A stretch of 34,291 nucleotides of DNA from GCA-2746235 sp049609225 (GCA_049609225.1 JBMYYH010000023.1:1-34291), one strand, 5' to 3'; shown: positions 24,749 through 33,187, numbered from the stretch's first letter. Numbers and translations: made by a program. Notes: generated by a model from the sequence alone, not told the origin.

Positions 24749-26437
24749 TTACGAAAAATGAGCCTCGGCAGCCGTCAGGATACGTTCTTCGCGCACTTCA
24801 GCCTCCTCCGCGATTGCGGCACCCCTGTCGAGAAAGTCCTGGCGAGCGATTTCATCCTCCAGGTCTCCTGCATTGGTGCGTACGTTGAGGTAAGCCCCAC
24901 GGATGGCAGCCCGGGCGCACAAGGCTCCGACGCCCGCATCCGAAGCCGAAGCGCTGAGCCCGTCTTTGGCCATCGCTTCCGCAACCTCCATGGATTCGAG
25001 CGCGACCTCCATGATGCGGAAGGGAACCGCGATGGCGTTGTAGACGGCCGCCTGCACTGCCTCCTTCTTGGTCGCTTTCTCGGCATCATTGCCCTCCGGC
25101 ATTCGCCAGCTTGCCATGATCGCATGAAAGGCATCCGTGTCGCGGTCGATGAGCATGAGTAACTCGGTCATAGAGGCTTTGCCTTTCTCGGCCCAATCGG
25201 AGAACTCTTCCCACCGCGCGTCCCAACCGCGCTTGTGCGAGCTGAGGTTGGCGACCATGGTGCTGAGTGCAGCGCCGAGTGCACCGAGTGCGGCGGAAAC
25301 GGATCCACCACCAGGCGCCGGGCTCTCTGACGCAGTCTCTTCGCAGAAGTCCTGAATGCTCAGGTCGATCAAACGCTTTTTCGCGGAACGCGCCGCGAGC
25401 ACGTATTCGATGATCTTCTCTTCCGGCTTGAAGGGATAGAGCTCATCGAGCCCCATCGACTTCACCGCGATCTTGATCAACTCGGCATCGCTGACGCCAG
25501 TCGAGCGCTGTTGCTTGCGCAGGTAATGACGGCCCGCATCCAACATCGCCTGCAGAGGAATCAAGCCGACCAACTCCGAACCGGTCACGCGAATGCCGCG
25601 GGCTTGGGCCTTGGCTACCACTTCATCGAATGCGACATGCGCCGAAGTGATCGAGATGTTGGTGAGGTTCATCGACACCTGACAGATGCCGAACTCCTCG
25701 ATGAACCAACCGATGCCCTTCACTTCCTTCAACGCACCGGCTTGCCACATGGCCTTGCCGTTGGCGTCGCGCTTGATCTCGCCGGTAAGCATGTCGGGCT
25801 CGCGGATGATGCGACCCTTCTCACGCACGTCGAATGCGATGGCATTGGCGCGGCGTGCACTGGTGGTGTTGAGGTTGACGTTGTAGGCGATCAGGAAGTC
25901 GCGCGCGCTGACTGCCGTCGCACCACTTCTGGGTTGGAACTCGGCAGGGCCGAAGTCGGGCGCCCAAGCTGCATCCGCAAGACGATCCTTCAAGGCTTCG
26001 TACTCACCTTTGCGCACGTTGGCCAAGTTCTGACGTTCCGGCTTCAGCGCAGCATTCTCATAGCAGAAGATGGTCAGCCCCGCCTCCTCACCAAGGCGCT
26101 TGGCGAGTTCCCGCGCATACTCGACCGTCTCCTCCATAGTCACACCGGCGATCGGCACCAAGGGACAGACGTCCATGCAACCGAAGCGTGGGTGTTCGCC
26201 GGAGTGCTTGGACATGTCGATAAGCTCGGCGGATTTGCGTCCGGCGAGTACTGCGGCATCAAGCACCGCTTCCGGTGCACCGACGAAAGTGACCACCGTG
26301 CGGTTGGTGGCAGCGCCGGGATCGACATCCAACAGCGTGACTCCGTCGACGGATTCGATGACATCGGTGATCTGCTTGATCACCCCCATGTCCCGGCCTT
26401 CGCTGAAGTTCGGGACGCATTCAATGAGACGTTGCAT
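24749..26437 (-). CDS. ftcD: Bifunctional glutamate formimidoyltransferase / formimidoyl-THF cyclodeaminase
   Basis: A 562-residue enzyme linking histidine breakdown to folate one-carbon metabolism. The formimidoyltransferase part occupies about residues 1-310 (MQRLIECVPNFSEGRD, SGEHPRFGCMDVCPLVP, YNVNLNTTSARRANAIA). After a short linker, the cyclodeaminase is at about 350-562 (SIQDFCEETASESPAPGGGSV, with the family SPAPGGGS motif, and AVYNAIAVPFRIME). Together it moves formimino from formiminoglutamate to THF and converts it to methenyl-THF. No other hut genes are in the window. The reading frame is full length. It lies 35 bases after the transaldolase gene on the same strand. Confidence 0.94.
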   Translation of the reverse strand: MQRLIECVPNFSEGRDMGVIKQITDVIESVDGVTLLDVDPGAATNRTVVTFVGAPEAVLDAAVLAGRKSAELIDMSKHSGEHPRFGCMDVCPLVPIAGVTMEETVEYARELAKRLGEEAGLTIFCYENAALKPERQNLANVRKGEYEALKDRLADAAWAPDFGPAEFQPRSGATAVSARDFLIAYNVNLNTTSARRANAIAFDVREKGRIIREPDMLTGEIKRDANGKAMWQAGALKEVKGIGWFIEEFGICQVSMNLTNISITSAHVAFDEVVAKAQARGIRVTGSELVGLIPLQAMLDAGRHYLRKQQRSTGVSDAELIKIAVKSMGLDELYPFKPEEKIIEYVLAARSAKKRLIDLSIQDFCEETASESPAPGGGSVSAALGALGAALSTMVANLSSHKRGWDARWEEFSDWAEKGKASMTELLMLIDRDTDAFHAIMASWRMPEGNDAEKATKKEAVQAAVYNAIAVPFRIMEVALESMEVAEAMAKDGLSASASDAGVGALCARAAIRGAYLNVRTNAGDLEDEIARQDFLDRGAAIAEEAEVREERILTAAEAHFS

Positions 26438-26472
26438 GACTACCTAAAGGGAATGACGGAATCGGTTCGGGC

Positions 26473-27723
26473 TCAGCCCAGCTGACGACGGATGCGGTCG
26501 TCGAGGTCGGCTTGGTCCTTGGAGAAGGCGTAAAGGCCGGCGAGGGTAAACAGACCATCCAGACCTGCTTTGCCTTGCGCGATGTCGGCAAGCCAGGTGT
26601 CGCGCTTCGGCGCTTTGCCTTCGGCGATCAGCGTTGCGGTCTGCTCTTCACTCAAACGAGGGAAGATGCCGCCGACGCCTGCATCATGCAATGCGCCTTC
26701 AATGCCTTCCGGAGTGAGTTGTTCCGCGGGAGTTGCTGCCAGTGCATCGCAGACGCCGCGCAGCTTGTCGCTCAAATCCCACAACTCGTTCATACCTTCG
26801 ACGCGCACCGCAACTTCCTCGGTCCAGTTCGGACGATAGTCCTGACCGGTGTTGTCTTGCACCTCCTGCGGCGCCTTGTCAAGGTATGCCTGCGCCACGG
26901 CAACCGGCATGGTGTAGACATCCAGGCCAGCCAAGGTCTCAACTTCCGCGCCACCGCGCATCGAAGCCGCGATCTGACGCGTTGGAACACCAAGTCGTTC
27001 GCGCAGTTCGCGAATGCCAGCCTGCGACGCGAGGGTGGTGCGTTCACCGACCCACTTGCCATCGCACAAGCCTTCACCACCTGCGTAGGCGTTGAGGCGA
27101 CCGAGGAACACGTTGACCCAGTGCGGTCGTGCAACACATGCGATCAGATAGTTCTGACGTGCGCTGAACCCGAGCGTGAAGTTGACCGGAATGCCTTCGT
27201 CTTCCAAGCGACGTGCAGCCACCAATCCCGAAGGCGTGAGGGGCACCTTGACGATGAACTGATCACACAATGCGGCGTAGCGACGACCATAAGCCACCGA
27301 ACGCGCGACATCGTGGGAGAGGTCGGTGTGCAGCTCCACCGAAACGCGGGTGCCGAACTTCTGCACCAGACGCAGACCGTGGCGCGCGTTGAGCGCGAAG
27401 GCAATCTCCAGCACCAGATCCTGCTCAGAGATGTCCGGCTGATCCTTTTTCACCGCAGCAGCCGCGACAGGAATCCAGGAATCATAAATTCCCTTTTGGA
27501 TCTCCATGTTGAGGAGCGTGTTGTTGGTGGTCAGGGCCTGGAAATCAGGGTTCCACAGGGCCGCGGCCTGATCCATGTCGCCCGTATCGAGCCACAGGTC
27601 GGTGCCGAGGGCGGAGACCTGCTGCCACAGGGGCTCAGTCTCACCGGTCATGGGGGTTTCCTGCACGCCGTCGAGGATGACGCGTGCGAGTTCCGTCGAA
27701 GCAAGGGGAGGGGCGTCGCTCAT
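26473..27723 (-). CDS. tal: Transaldolase
   Basis: A 416-residue TIM-barrel enzyme of the non-oxidative pentose phosphate pathway, interconverting C3-C7 sugar phosphates. It has LWLDTGDMDQAAAL, the family segment ALTTNNTLLN, and the Schiff-base Lys159 in DQFIVKVPLTPSG, followed by NFTLGFSARQNYL and VNVFLGRLN. It is longer than the 316-residue E. coli enzyme, and its C-terminal extra 80 residues (LRGVCDALAATPAEQL, LAGLYAFSKDQADLDDR) are helical. It starts at the ATG at 27723, only 46 bases from the divergent selU. It is probably transcribed with ftcD and trhA; no shared pathway is apparent. Confidence 0.9.
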   Translation of the reverse strand: MSDAPPLASTELARVILDGVQETPMTGETEPLWQQVSALGTDLWLDTGDMDQAAALWNPDFQALTTNNTLLNMEIQKGIYDSWIPVAAAAVKKDQPDISEQDLVLEIAFALNARHGLRLVQKFGTRVSVELHTDLSHDVARSVAYGRRYAALCDQFIVKVPLTPSGLVAARRLEDEGIPVNFTLGFSARQNYLIACVARPHWVNVFLGRLNAYAGGEGLCDGKWVGERTTLASQAGIRELRERLGVPTRQIAASMRGGAEVETLAGLDVYTMPVAVAQAYLDKAPQEVQDNTGQDYRPNWTEEVAVRVEGMNELWDLSDKLRGVCDALAATPAEQLTPEGIEGALHDAGVGGIFPRLSEEQTATLIAEGKAPKRDTWLADIAQGKAGLDGLFTLAGLYAFSKDQADLDDRIRRQLG

Positions 27724-27769
27724 GGGGCCACCAGGATACGATTCGCCTAGCGAGACGGCTCCACTCCCC

Positions 27770-28906
27770 ATGCGCATTCCTGCACTACCCTACGAACAGA
27801 TCCGCCAGCTGCCCGAAGTGCGCTGGGTGGATCTGCGTAGCCCGGCGGAGTTCGAACGCGATCATGTGCCGGAGGCCATCAATGTGCCGCTATTCGATGA
27901 CGCGCAGCGGGCCATCGTCGGGGCGCTCTATCACCAGGTCTCGCAGGAGCACGCGTATGAAAAAGGCTTAGCCTATGCCGAATCGGGCATGCCGGAGATC
28001 TTGGAGAAGATCCTTGGACAAGCGGTGCCCGAACGCGCCTGGAAGACCTGCTTTGAGCAACTGCGCGAGAGCCTTCGCGCTGGCCAGAATGCGGTGGAAC
28101 TCGTCGCGGAGCCCCCAGCAGCCCCTGCCGACGGCCGCCCCCCCCTGGCGCTGCATTGCTGGCGAGGGGGCATGCGCTCCCGCTCCGTAGCTGCACTTAT
28201 TCAAACACTAGGACACCCAGTCGTCCTTTTGGAAGAGGGCTACAAAGGATATCGCAATTGGGCCATGGACCAGCTCGACGCCCTCCAGATCCCACCCCTA
28301 ATCATCCTGCGCGGGCCTACGGGCGTCGGAAAAACCGAGATCCTGCAGCAACTGGAGCAGCGCGAACCCGGCACCACCCTATGTCTGGAAAGCCTGGCGC
28401 AGCACCGCTCGTCGATCCTGGGAGCCGTCGGCAAGGAGCCCGTCAGCCAGCCGAGTTTTGAGACGCGCCTGCTCTGCCGCATGGCTGAGATGGGCCCTGG
28501 ACCTTGGTTCGTCGAGGGCGAGAGTCGCAAGGTGGGCGATGTGATCCTGCCGCTACCTCTGTTTCAGGCCATGGAAGACGGCACTCAGTGGCTGCTGCAG
28601 GCGCAGACCGCCACCCGCGTGCGCAATCTGATGGAGGATTATCTCGCCACCGACTCCGCGGTCGAAGACATCCGCGCCAAGCTTCCTTTTCTGGAGAAGC
28701 GCATCGGCAAGACATGGGTGGGGCAACTCGATGCCTGGATGACCGAAGGCAAAGCCGCTGAGGTCACCGAGGTCCTGTTGGAGCGTTATTACGATCCGCT
28801 GTACGCCCACAGCGACCAACGGCGCAGCTGGAGCGGGCAATTCGAGGTCGAGGCCCCGGACCTGCTCGATCAACTGTTGGAGGGGCGTCGGAGCCTCACC
28901 GGATAA
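27770..28906 (+). CDS. selU: tRNA 2-selenouridine synthase
   Basis: A 378-residue enzyme (also called MnmH/YbbB) that replaces the sulfur of mnm5s2U34 in tRNA with selenium, via a geranylated intermediate. The N-terminal rhodanese domain (about 1-165) starts VRWVDLRSPAEFERDHV and has its catalytic Cys130 in HCWRGGMRSRS. The C-terminal P-loop domain has GPTGVGKT at 182-189. The true start is the ATG at 27770, where the rhodanese fold begins; the open frame upstream is antisense to the transaldolase. Use of SelU implies that the cell makes selenophosphate (SelD), which must be encoded elsewhere. Confidence 0.93.
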   Translation: MRIPALPYEQIRQLPEVRWVDLRSPAEFERDHVPEAINVPLFDDAQRAIVGALYHQVSQEHAYEKGLAYAESGMPEILEKILGQAVPERAWKTCFEQLRESLRAGQNAVELVAEPPAAPADGRPPLALHCWRGGMRSRSVAALIQTLGHPVVLLEEGYKGYRNWAMDQLDALQIPPLIILRGPTGVGKTEILQQLEQREPGTTLCLESLAQHRSSILGAVGKEPVSQPSFETRLLCRMAEMGPGPWFVEGESRKVGDVILPLPLFQAMEDGTQWLLQAQTATRVRNLMEDYLATDSAVEDIRAKLPFLEKRIGKTWVGQLDAWMTEGKAAEVTEVLLERYYDPLYAHSDQRRSWSGQFEVEAPDLLDQLLEGRRSLTG

Positions 28907-28981
28907 TCCCCGTTCGGTTACAATGGACGGCCAGCGCAACGCTGCCGACCCACCAGTCACGAAGCTCACAATTCAGCTCCA

Positions 28982-30436
28982 ATGTGCGGATTCCTCGGTC
29001 TTGCCGGCCTTCCAGGGCAAAACGTCGCCCCTGAACTCTACGAAGGCCTGATTGCTCTGCAGCATCGTGGCCAAGATGCCGCCGGCATCCTTTCCTTCGA
29101 TGGCATGTTCCACCTGCGCAAGCAGAATGGCATGGTGCGGGATATCTTCCGCTCGCGTGACATGCAGCGCCTCAAGGGCAACCTCGCTGTCGGGCATGTG
29201 CGTTACCCCACCGTGGGTGTTGGCGCTGAAGAGGATGCGCAGCCGTTCTACATGAACTTCCCGTTCGGGATCGGCATGGCGCACAACGGCAACCTGACCA
29301 ACTGGGTCGACTTGAAGTCGAACCAGTTCCCGCAGGACAACATCCCGTTGGAGAGTTCCTGCGATGTCGAGGCAATCCTTTACGCCTTCGCCCAAGGTCT
29401 GCAGCGCACCATTTCGAGTGAGCCGCTGGCCGACCGCATCAAGAAGGCGGTTGCTGCCGCATTCGATCGTGCCAAAGGCGCCTACTCCGTCTGCGGTGTG
29501 CTGTCCGAAGGCGTGATGTTCGGCTTCCGCGATCCCACTGGCATCAAGCCCTGCATCGTCGGCCGACGCAAGGAAGAAGGCGGTTACTCGTGGGCCGTCG
29601 CATCCGAGTCCGTTTCCTTTGATGTACTCGGCTTCGAGCGCGTGCGCGACCTCAAGAATGGAGAGGCCGTGATCATCGTTCCTGGAGAGGAGCCGATTTT
29701 CCTGCAGGTCACGGAGAACAACCACACTCCCTGCATCTTCGAGTTGGTCTACTTCGCCCGCCCAGACTCCTTCCTCGATGAAGTCAGCGTCTACAAGACC
29801 CGACGTCGTTTCGGTGAGTCCTTGGCCGAACAGTGGCGCGCGGTGGGTGCCCCGGAGCCTGATGTCGTCATCCCGATTCCTGATTCCGCACGCGATGCTG
29901 CACTCTCGATGGCGGAAGCGATGAACCTTCCTTATAGGGAGGGGTTCACCAAGAACCGTTACGTCGGGCGTACGTTCATCATGCCGAACCAGGAAGCGCG
30001 TCAGCGCTCCATCCGACGCAAGTTGAATCCGATCCCACTCGAGTTCGAAGGCAAGAACGTCTTGTTGGTGGATGATTCCATCGTCCGCGGCAACACTTCG
30101 CGCAAGATCATCGAGGTCGCACGGAAGGCTGGCGCCGCCAACGTCTACTTCGCGAGTACTTCGCCGCCACTCACTTCGCCCTGCCCTTACGGCATCGACA
30201 TGGCTACGGAGAAGGACTTCGTTGCCCGCGGTCGTTCGGTGGAGGAGGTGCGTGAAGAGATCGGTGCCGATCACTTGGTCTACCTGGACCTCGATCGCCT
30301 CATCTCCTGCGGAAAGGCCGGAAACCCCGGAATCAAGGAGTTTTGCAGCGGTTGCTTCACCGGCAATTACCCGACGGCCGATGCCACCGAGCATCTTGAG
30401 GCCCTCTCGGCCGAACGCGCTTCCGCACGCGTTTAG
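28982..30436 (+). CDS. purF: Amidophosphoribosyltransferase
   Basis: A 484-residue enzyme for the first committed step of purine synthesis: PRPP plus glutamine to phosphoribosylamine. The Ntn-hydrolase glutaminase nucleophile is Cys2 (MCGFLGLAG), with LQHRGQDAAG and GHVRYPTVG following. The phosphoribosyltransferase PRPP loop is NVLLVDDSIVRGNTSRKI. Cys residues near YGIDMATEKD and KEFCSGCFTG in the C-terminal part could be Fe-S cluster ligands, as in the Bacillus enzyme. No propeptide: translation starts immediately with the nucleophile. 75 bases from selU; TACAAT at 28919-28924 is a possible -10 box. It is the last non-pilin gene. Confidence 0.95.
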   Translation: MCGFLGLAGLPGQNVAPELYEGLIALQHRGQDAAGILSFDGMFHLRKQNGMVRDIFRSRDMQRLKGNLAVGHVRYPTVGVGAEEDAQPFYMNFPFGIGMAHNGNLTNWVDLKSNQFPQDNIPLESSCDVEAILYAFAQGLQRTISSEPLADRIKKAVAAAFDRAKGAYSVCGVLSEGVMFGFRDPTGIKPCIVGRRKEEGGYSWAVASESVSFDVLGFERVRDLKNGEAVIIVPGEEPIFLQVTENNHTPCIFELVYFARPDSFLDEVSVYKTRRRFGESLAEQWRAVGAPEPDVVIPIPDSARDAALSMAEAMNLPYREGFTKNRYVGRTFIMPNQEARQRSIRRKLNPIPLEFEGKNVLLVDDSIVRGNTSRKIIEVARKAGAANVYFASTSPPLTSPCPYGIDMATEKDFVARGRSVEEVREEIGADHLVYLDLDRLISCGKAGNPGIKEFCSGCFTGNYPTADATEHLEALSAERASARV

Positions 30437-30562
30437 CGATAGAAATTCGTTTCAGTTTTTCGGGCATCCTGCCGAAGGGTGCTTTGTCCCATCATCGATG
30501 GACCCCCAACAAGACCCATCATGGTCCCTCGGTTGTGGGATGAACAAACCGTAAATTGAACG

Positions 30563-30976
30563 ATGCAACTGATCGCAAACTCCAAAAAGTCCGGCTTCTC
30601 GCTGGTCGAACTGACCATCGTGGTCGTCATTCTGGGCGTGCTCGCCACCTTCGCGGTGCCGCGTTTCATGTCTTCCGTCGAGCGTACGAAAGCCTCCGAG
30701 GCCTTCAACTATCTCAGCCAGATGGAAACCGCTCAGGCCCGTTATAACGCCGAGAACGGCCGCTACGCCACCTCGACGAGTGCCATGGACATCGACCTCG
30801 ATCGTCCTGAGTTCTTCAGCGTCTCCGGTCCTTACAGCTCCAACTGGGAAACCAAGTGGGAGATGAAGCTCACCCGTAACGGTGCATCTTCCGGATACGG
30901 CCGCTACACCGTGGTCTTCGACCAGGACGGCTACAACAGCCGCAAGAGCTCGATTAACAGCGACCTCGCTCCGTAA
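30563..30976 (+). CDS. Type IV pilin-like protein, copy 1
   Basis: A 137-residue prepilin: an 11-residue basic leader ending Gly, then the class III processing site GFSLVEL with Phe1 and Glu5. A hydrophobic helix (TIVVVILGVLATFAVP) follows. The mature protein would be 126 residues, translocated, methylated and assembled by a PilD/PilC-type system not encoded here. The remaining head domain contains YNAENGRYATS, PEFFSVSGPYSSNWE, LTRNGASSGYGRYTVVFDQDG and ends DLAP. There are no cysteines, so no disulfide loop like that of Neisseria or Pseudomonas pilins. It is the first of seven tandem copies, and it is followed by a strong terminator. Confidence 0.92.
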   Translation: MQLIANSKKSGFSLVELTIVVVILGVLATFAVPRFMSSVERTKASEAFNYLSQMETAQARYNAENGRYATSTSAMDIDLDRPEFFSVSGPYSSNWETKWEMKLTRNGASSGYGRYTVVFDQDGYNSRKSSINSDLAP

Positions 30977-30998
30977 GGTCGGATTAAAGCCCCCCCTG

Positions 30999-31033
30999 AA
31001 ACGGGTCGTGACTAAAAATCACGGCCCGTTTTT
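30999..31033 (+). terminator. Intrinsic terminator after pilin copy 1
   Basis: A 13-bp stem (AAACGGGTCGTGA with TCACGGCCCGTTT, one G-T wobble) around a 7-base A-rich loop, followed by TTTTT. It starts 22 bases past the stop codon. The flanks CCCTGAA and TTCAGGG can extend the pairing outward. Termination here would separate copy 1 from copy 2. Confidence 0.88.
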
Positions 31034-31091
31034 CCATTCAGGGAAAGAGCATTCCTTGCCGATGTGATTCTGCGCCCTTGGGAGCAAACTT

Positions 31092-31532
31092 ATGAAAACC
31101 GCAAGAAACCCGGTCCAGTCGAAATCGAAGACTCAGGGATTTTCTCTGGTCGAACTCACCATTGTCGTGGTCATCCTCGGTGTCCTCGCGACCATGGCGG
31201 TACCGCGTTTTATGTCGTCGGTAGAGCGGACCAAGGCAAGCGAAGGCTTCGCCTATCTGAAGCAGCTGCAGACCATGCAGGAACGCTTCCGCAGCGACGC
31301 AGGCCGCTATGCCTACTCCAAAGAAGAGATCAAACGCGAGACGGGGGAGTCGCTCCTGGATCCCGAATTCTTCGATCTCTCTTCCTACAGCTCCTCGGAC
31401 TGGCAAACGCGCTGGTCGGTGCGCCTGACGCGCAATGGAGCCAGTTCCGGCAAGGGACGCTACACCATCCTGTGGAATCAGGATGGCTTCAACGAAAGCC
31501 GCAGCAGCATTCCTGCTGACTTGAAACCCTAA
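31092..31532 (+). CDS. Type IV pilin-like protein, copy 2 (divergent)
   Basis: A 146-residue prepilin: 16-residue leader, then GFSLVELTIVVVILGVLA with Met at mature position 19 where the others have Phe. The mature length is 130 residues. The head domain differs most from its neighbours: a two-residue net insertion, FRSDAGRYAYSKEEIKRETG in the variable region, SLLDPEFFDLSSYSSSDWQTR, and ILWNQDG for VVFDQDG. It still keeps LTRNGASSG and the DLKP end. GGGAG at 31080-31084 is the only convincing Shine-Dalgarno of the array. It may be a minor or specialised pilin. Confidence 0.9.
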   Translation: MKTARNPVQSKSKTQGFSLVELTIVVVILGVLATMAVPRFMSSVERTKASEGFAYLKQLQTMQERFRSDAGRYAYSKEEIKRETGESLLDPEFFDLSSYSSSDWQTRWSVRLTRNGASSGKGRYTILWNQDGFNESRSSIPADLKP

Positions 31533-31584
31533 GGACTTTTTCCTCAAGGCGCATCCCTAGGGCCGCCGAAAGAAGAGTCTCCAA

Positions 31585-31599
31585 GCCCGGTTGTCGGGC
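31585..31599 (+). other. Hairpin in the copy 2/copy 3 gap
   Basis: GCCCG-GTTGT-CGGGC forms a 5-bp stem in the 92-base gap, 25 bases before copy 3 begins. An alternative pairing uses CCCGG with the adjacent CCGGG. There is no T-run after it, so it is not a standard terminator. CTTTTT at 31536-31541 precedes rather than follows it. Confidence 0.35.
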
Positions 31600-31624
31600 C
31601 GGGAACCCCCAACAGAAACCAATC

Positions 31625-32044
31625 ATGAAACTGATCGCAAACAACAAAAAGTCCGGCTTCTCGCTGGTTGAACTGACCATCGTGGTCGTCATCCTTGGTG
31701 TGCTTGCAACCTTTGCAGTACCTCGCTTCATGTCTTCCGTTGAGAAGACGAAAGCTTCCGAGGCCTTCTCCTATCTCTCTCAGATCGAGAGTGCTCAAGG
31801 TCGCTACAACGCCGAGAACGGCAAGTACGCAAACTCCACGCGGTACATGGACATCGACCTCGATCGTCCTGAGTTCTTCAGCGTTTCCGGTCCTTACAGC
31901 TCCAACTGGGAGACCAAGTGGGAAATGAAGCTCACCCGTAACGGTGCATCTTCGGGTTACGGTCGCTACACCGTGGTCTTCGACCAGGACGGCTTCAACA
32001 CCCGAAAGAGCTCGATCCCTCGCGATCTGAGCCCGAACCTGTAA
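31625..32044 (+). CDS. Type IV pilin-like protein, copy 3
   Basis: A 139-residue prepilin with an 11-residue leader (MKLIANNKKSG) and a 128-residue mature protein. Compared with copy 1, the first 35 mature residues differ at a single site (Glu-Lys-Thr instead of Glu-Arg-Thr), and the head is nearly the same: it carries MDIDLDRPEFFSVSG, identical to copy 1. Its tail is DLSPNL. The long identical nucleotide run with copy 1 across this segment suggests recent duplication or conversion. The stop is followed by a long hairpin. No Cys. Confidence 0.92.
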   Translation: MKLIANNKKSGFSLVELTIVVVILGVLATFAVPRFMSSVEKTKASEAFSYLSQIESAQGRYNAENGKYANSTRYMDIDLDRPEFFSVSGPYSSNWETKWEMKLTRNGASSGYGRYTVVFDQDGFNTRKSSIPRDLSPNL

Positions 32045-32062
32045 GGTCCCGGCCCTTGCCCC

Positions 32063-32100
32063 AGGAAGGTCATGCTCTCGAGTGAGTGCATGACCTTCCT
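32063..32100 (+). terminator. Long hairpin, probable terminator after pilin copy 3
   Basis: AGGAAGGTCATGC and GCATGACCTTCCT form a perfect 13-bp stem. The 12-base loop contains CTC-GAGT-GAG, which can extend the pairing. It begins 19 bases after the stop codon. The following sequence TCATTTCG is only moderately T-rich, so termination is likely but efficiency uncertain; it could also protect the mRNA end. The symmetric stem could equally work on the other strand. Confidence 0.75.
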
Positions 32101-32135
32101 TCATTTCGCTCTCCCTCAAACTCATCACCCCTCAG

Positions 32136-32558
32136 ATGAAAACAAACCTCCAAACCAACCCCCGTTCGGGATTCTCTTTGGTCGAACTGACCATCGTGGT
32201 CGTGATCCTCGGAGTGCTGGCAACTTTTGCAGTACCTCGTTTCATGTCGACGGTCGAGAAGACGAAGGCGTCGGAAGCCTTCTCCTACCTTTCTCAACTC
32301 GAGACTGCGCAGGCCCGTTACAACGCCGAGCATGGCAAGTACGCCAACCGTCGGAACAAGCTCGACATCACCATCGACAAGCCAGAGTTCTTCCACACTT
32401 CGCGGTTACGCAGCTCGAACTGGCAGACCCGATGGGAGATGAAGCTGACCCGTCGCGGCGCTTCCTCCGGTTACGGCCGTTACACCGTGGTCTTTGACCA
32501 AGACGGCTACAACGCCTCGAAAAGCACCATTTCCGCGGATCTGGCGCCAAACCTGTAA
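32136..32558 (+). CDS. Type IV pilin-like protein, copy 4
   Basis: A 140-residue prepilin with a 12-residue leader (MKTNLQTNPRSG) and 128 mature residues. Its variable region is the most basic of the set: YANRRNKLDITIDKPEFF, then HTSRLRSSNWQTR, with LTRRGASSG where the others have LTRNGASSG. This would alter surface charge of a fibre built from it. The tail DLAPNL is shared with copy 5. It has no Shine-Dalgarno; CCCTCAG directly precedes the ATG. Confidence as a pilin is high from the processing site and helix. Confidence 0.92.
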   Translation: MKTNLQTNPRSGFSLVELTIVVVILGVLATFAVPRFMSTVEKTKASEAFSYLSQLETAQARYNAEHGKYANRRNKLDITIDKPEFFHTSRLRSSNWQTRWEMKLTRRGASSGYGRYTVVFDQDGYNASKSTISADLAPNL

Positions 32559-32591
32559 GCCTGAACCCCCTCGCTCAAAGGCGGTTCGGAG

Positions 32592-32612
32592 TGCGCGGGA
32601 AAATACCGCGTA
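32592..32612 (+). other. Hairpin downstream of pilin copy 4
   Basis: TGCGCGG-GAAAATA-CCGCGTA forms a 7-bp stem (one G-T pair) 34 bases past the stop of copy 4. No T-run follows (AAAAC instead). GAACC/GGTTC upstream of it could also pair. It might be a weak terminator or the border of the leader of copy 5. Confidence 0.4.
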
Positions 32613-32636
32613 AAACATCCAAATCCGTTTAAGGCA

Positions 32637-32731
32637 GGGGGGGGCCAGTACCGAAAGGTAACAGGTCCGGAAGCAATCCCCTCAGCTGACGAAACTAGTC
32701 CGAATCTGCGGGAGAGGTGCAACCGGGTGAA
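32637..32731 (+). promoter_or_regulatory. Candidate structured leader RNA before pilin copy 5
   Basis: The gap before copy 5 is 206 bases, about twice the smaller gaps. It contains a G-run at 32637-32644 that can pair with CCCC at 32678-32681, enclosing the hairpin TACC-GAAA-GGTA (32649-32660, a GNRA tetraloop). Downstream come GAC/GTC at 32688-32700 and the block GAAAC, AGTCCGA, CTGC, GG, CCGGGT. The same words in the same order occur before copy 7. No known riboswitch class is matched with confidence. Confidence 0.35.
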
Positions 32732-32764
32732 ACCAACCTCCAAACCTCAAGCAATTACCCTCAG

Positions 32765-33187
32765 ATGAAACTGTTCGCAAACAACACCAAAAAATCTGGC
32801 TTCTCGCTGGTCGAACTGACCATTGTAGTCGTCATCCTTGGAGTGCTGGCCACGTTCGCCGTGCCACGCTTCATGTCTTCCGTCGAGCGCACGAAGGCTT
32901 CCGAGTCCTTCTCTTACCTCGCGCAAATCGAGAGCGCGCAAGGTCGCTACAACGCAGAGCGTGGTCTCTACGCTGACAGCACCGCCAAGCTCGACATCAA
33001 CTTGGACACTCCAGAGTTCTTCGATGTTTCCGCTCCTTCCAGTGCAAACTGGGAGACCCAGTGGGAAATGAAGCTCACTCGTAACAGTGCCTCCTCGGGT
33101 TACGGTCGTTACACCGTTGTTTTCGATCAGGACGGCTACAACACCGCCAAGAGCACGATCCCAAGCGATCTCGCTCCGAACCTGTAG
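32765..33187 (+). CDS. Type IV pilin-like protein, copy 5
   Basis: A 140-residue prepilin starting at the ATG at 32765 (MKLFANNTKKSG); the upstream open frame belongs to the leader. The mature protein is 128 residues. Its patch reads YADSTAKLDINLDTPEFFDVSAPSSANWE, more acidic than copy 4, with LTRNSASSG instead of LTRNGASSG. The helix and processing site are as in the others. The ending DLAPNL matches copy 4. CCCTCAG again directly precedes the ATG. A perfect 9-bp terminator follows. Confidence 0.92.
   Translation: MKLFANNTKKSGFSLVELTIVVVILGVLATFAVPRFMSSVERTKASESFSYLAQIESAQGRYNAERGLYADSTAKLDINLDTPEFFDVSAPSSANWETQWEMKLTRNSASSGYGRYTVVFDQDGYNTAKSTIPSDLAPNL

Noticed and set aside
30437..30562. 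Sigma-54 promoter or structured riboswitch before pilin copy 1
   Set aside because: No TGGCAC-N5-TTGCW match is present. Short pairings such as CCATC/GATGG and GGACC/GGTCC exist but give no coherent single fold.
32661..32680. SRP (4.5S) RNA-like CAGGTCCGGAAGCA
   Set aside because: The match to the domain IV loop is partial: the bases that should pair on the 3' side are missing, and the surrounding 100-base stem is not present.
32641..32731. c-di-GMP-I (GEMM) riboswitch before pilin copy 5, and its counterpart before copy 7
   Set aside because: The 3' CCGGGT and a GAAA-capped hairpin are suggestive, but the conserved GCAAA and GACGCAAAGCC core is absent in both leaders. Reported only as an unclassified leader.
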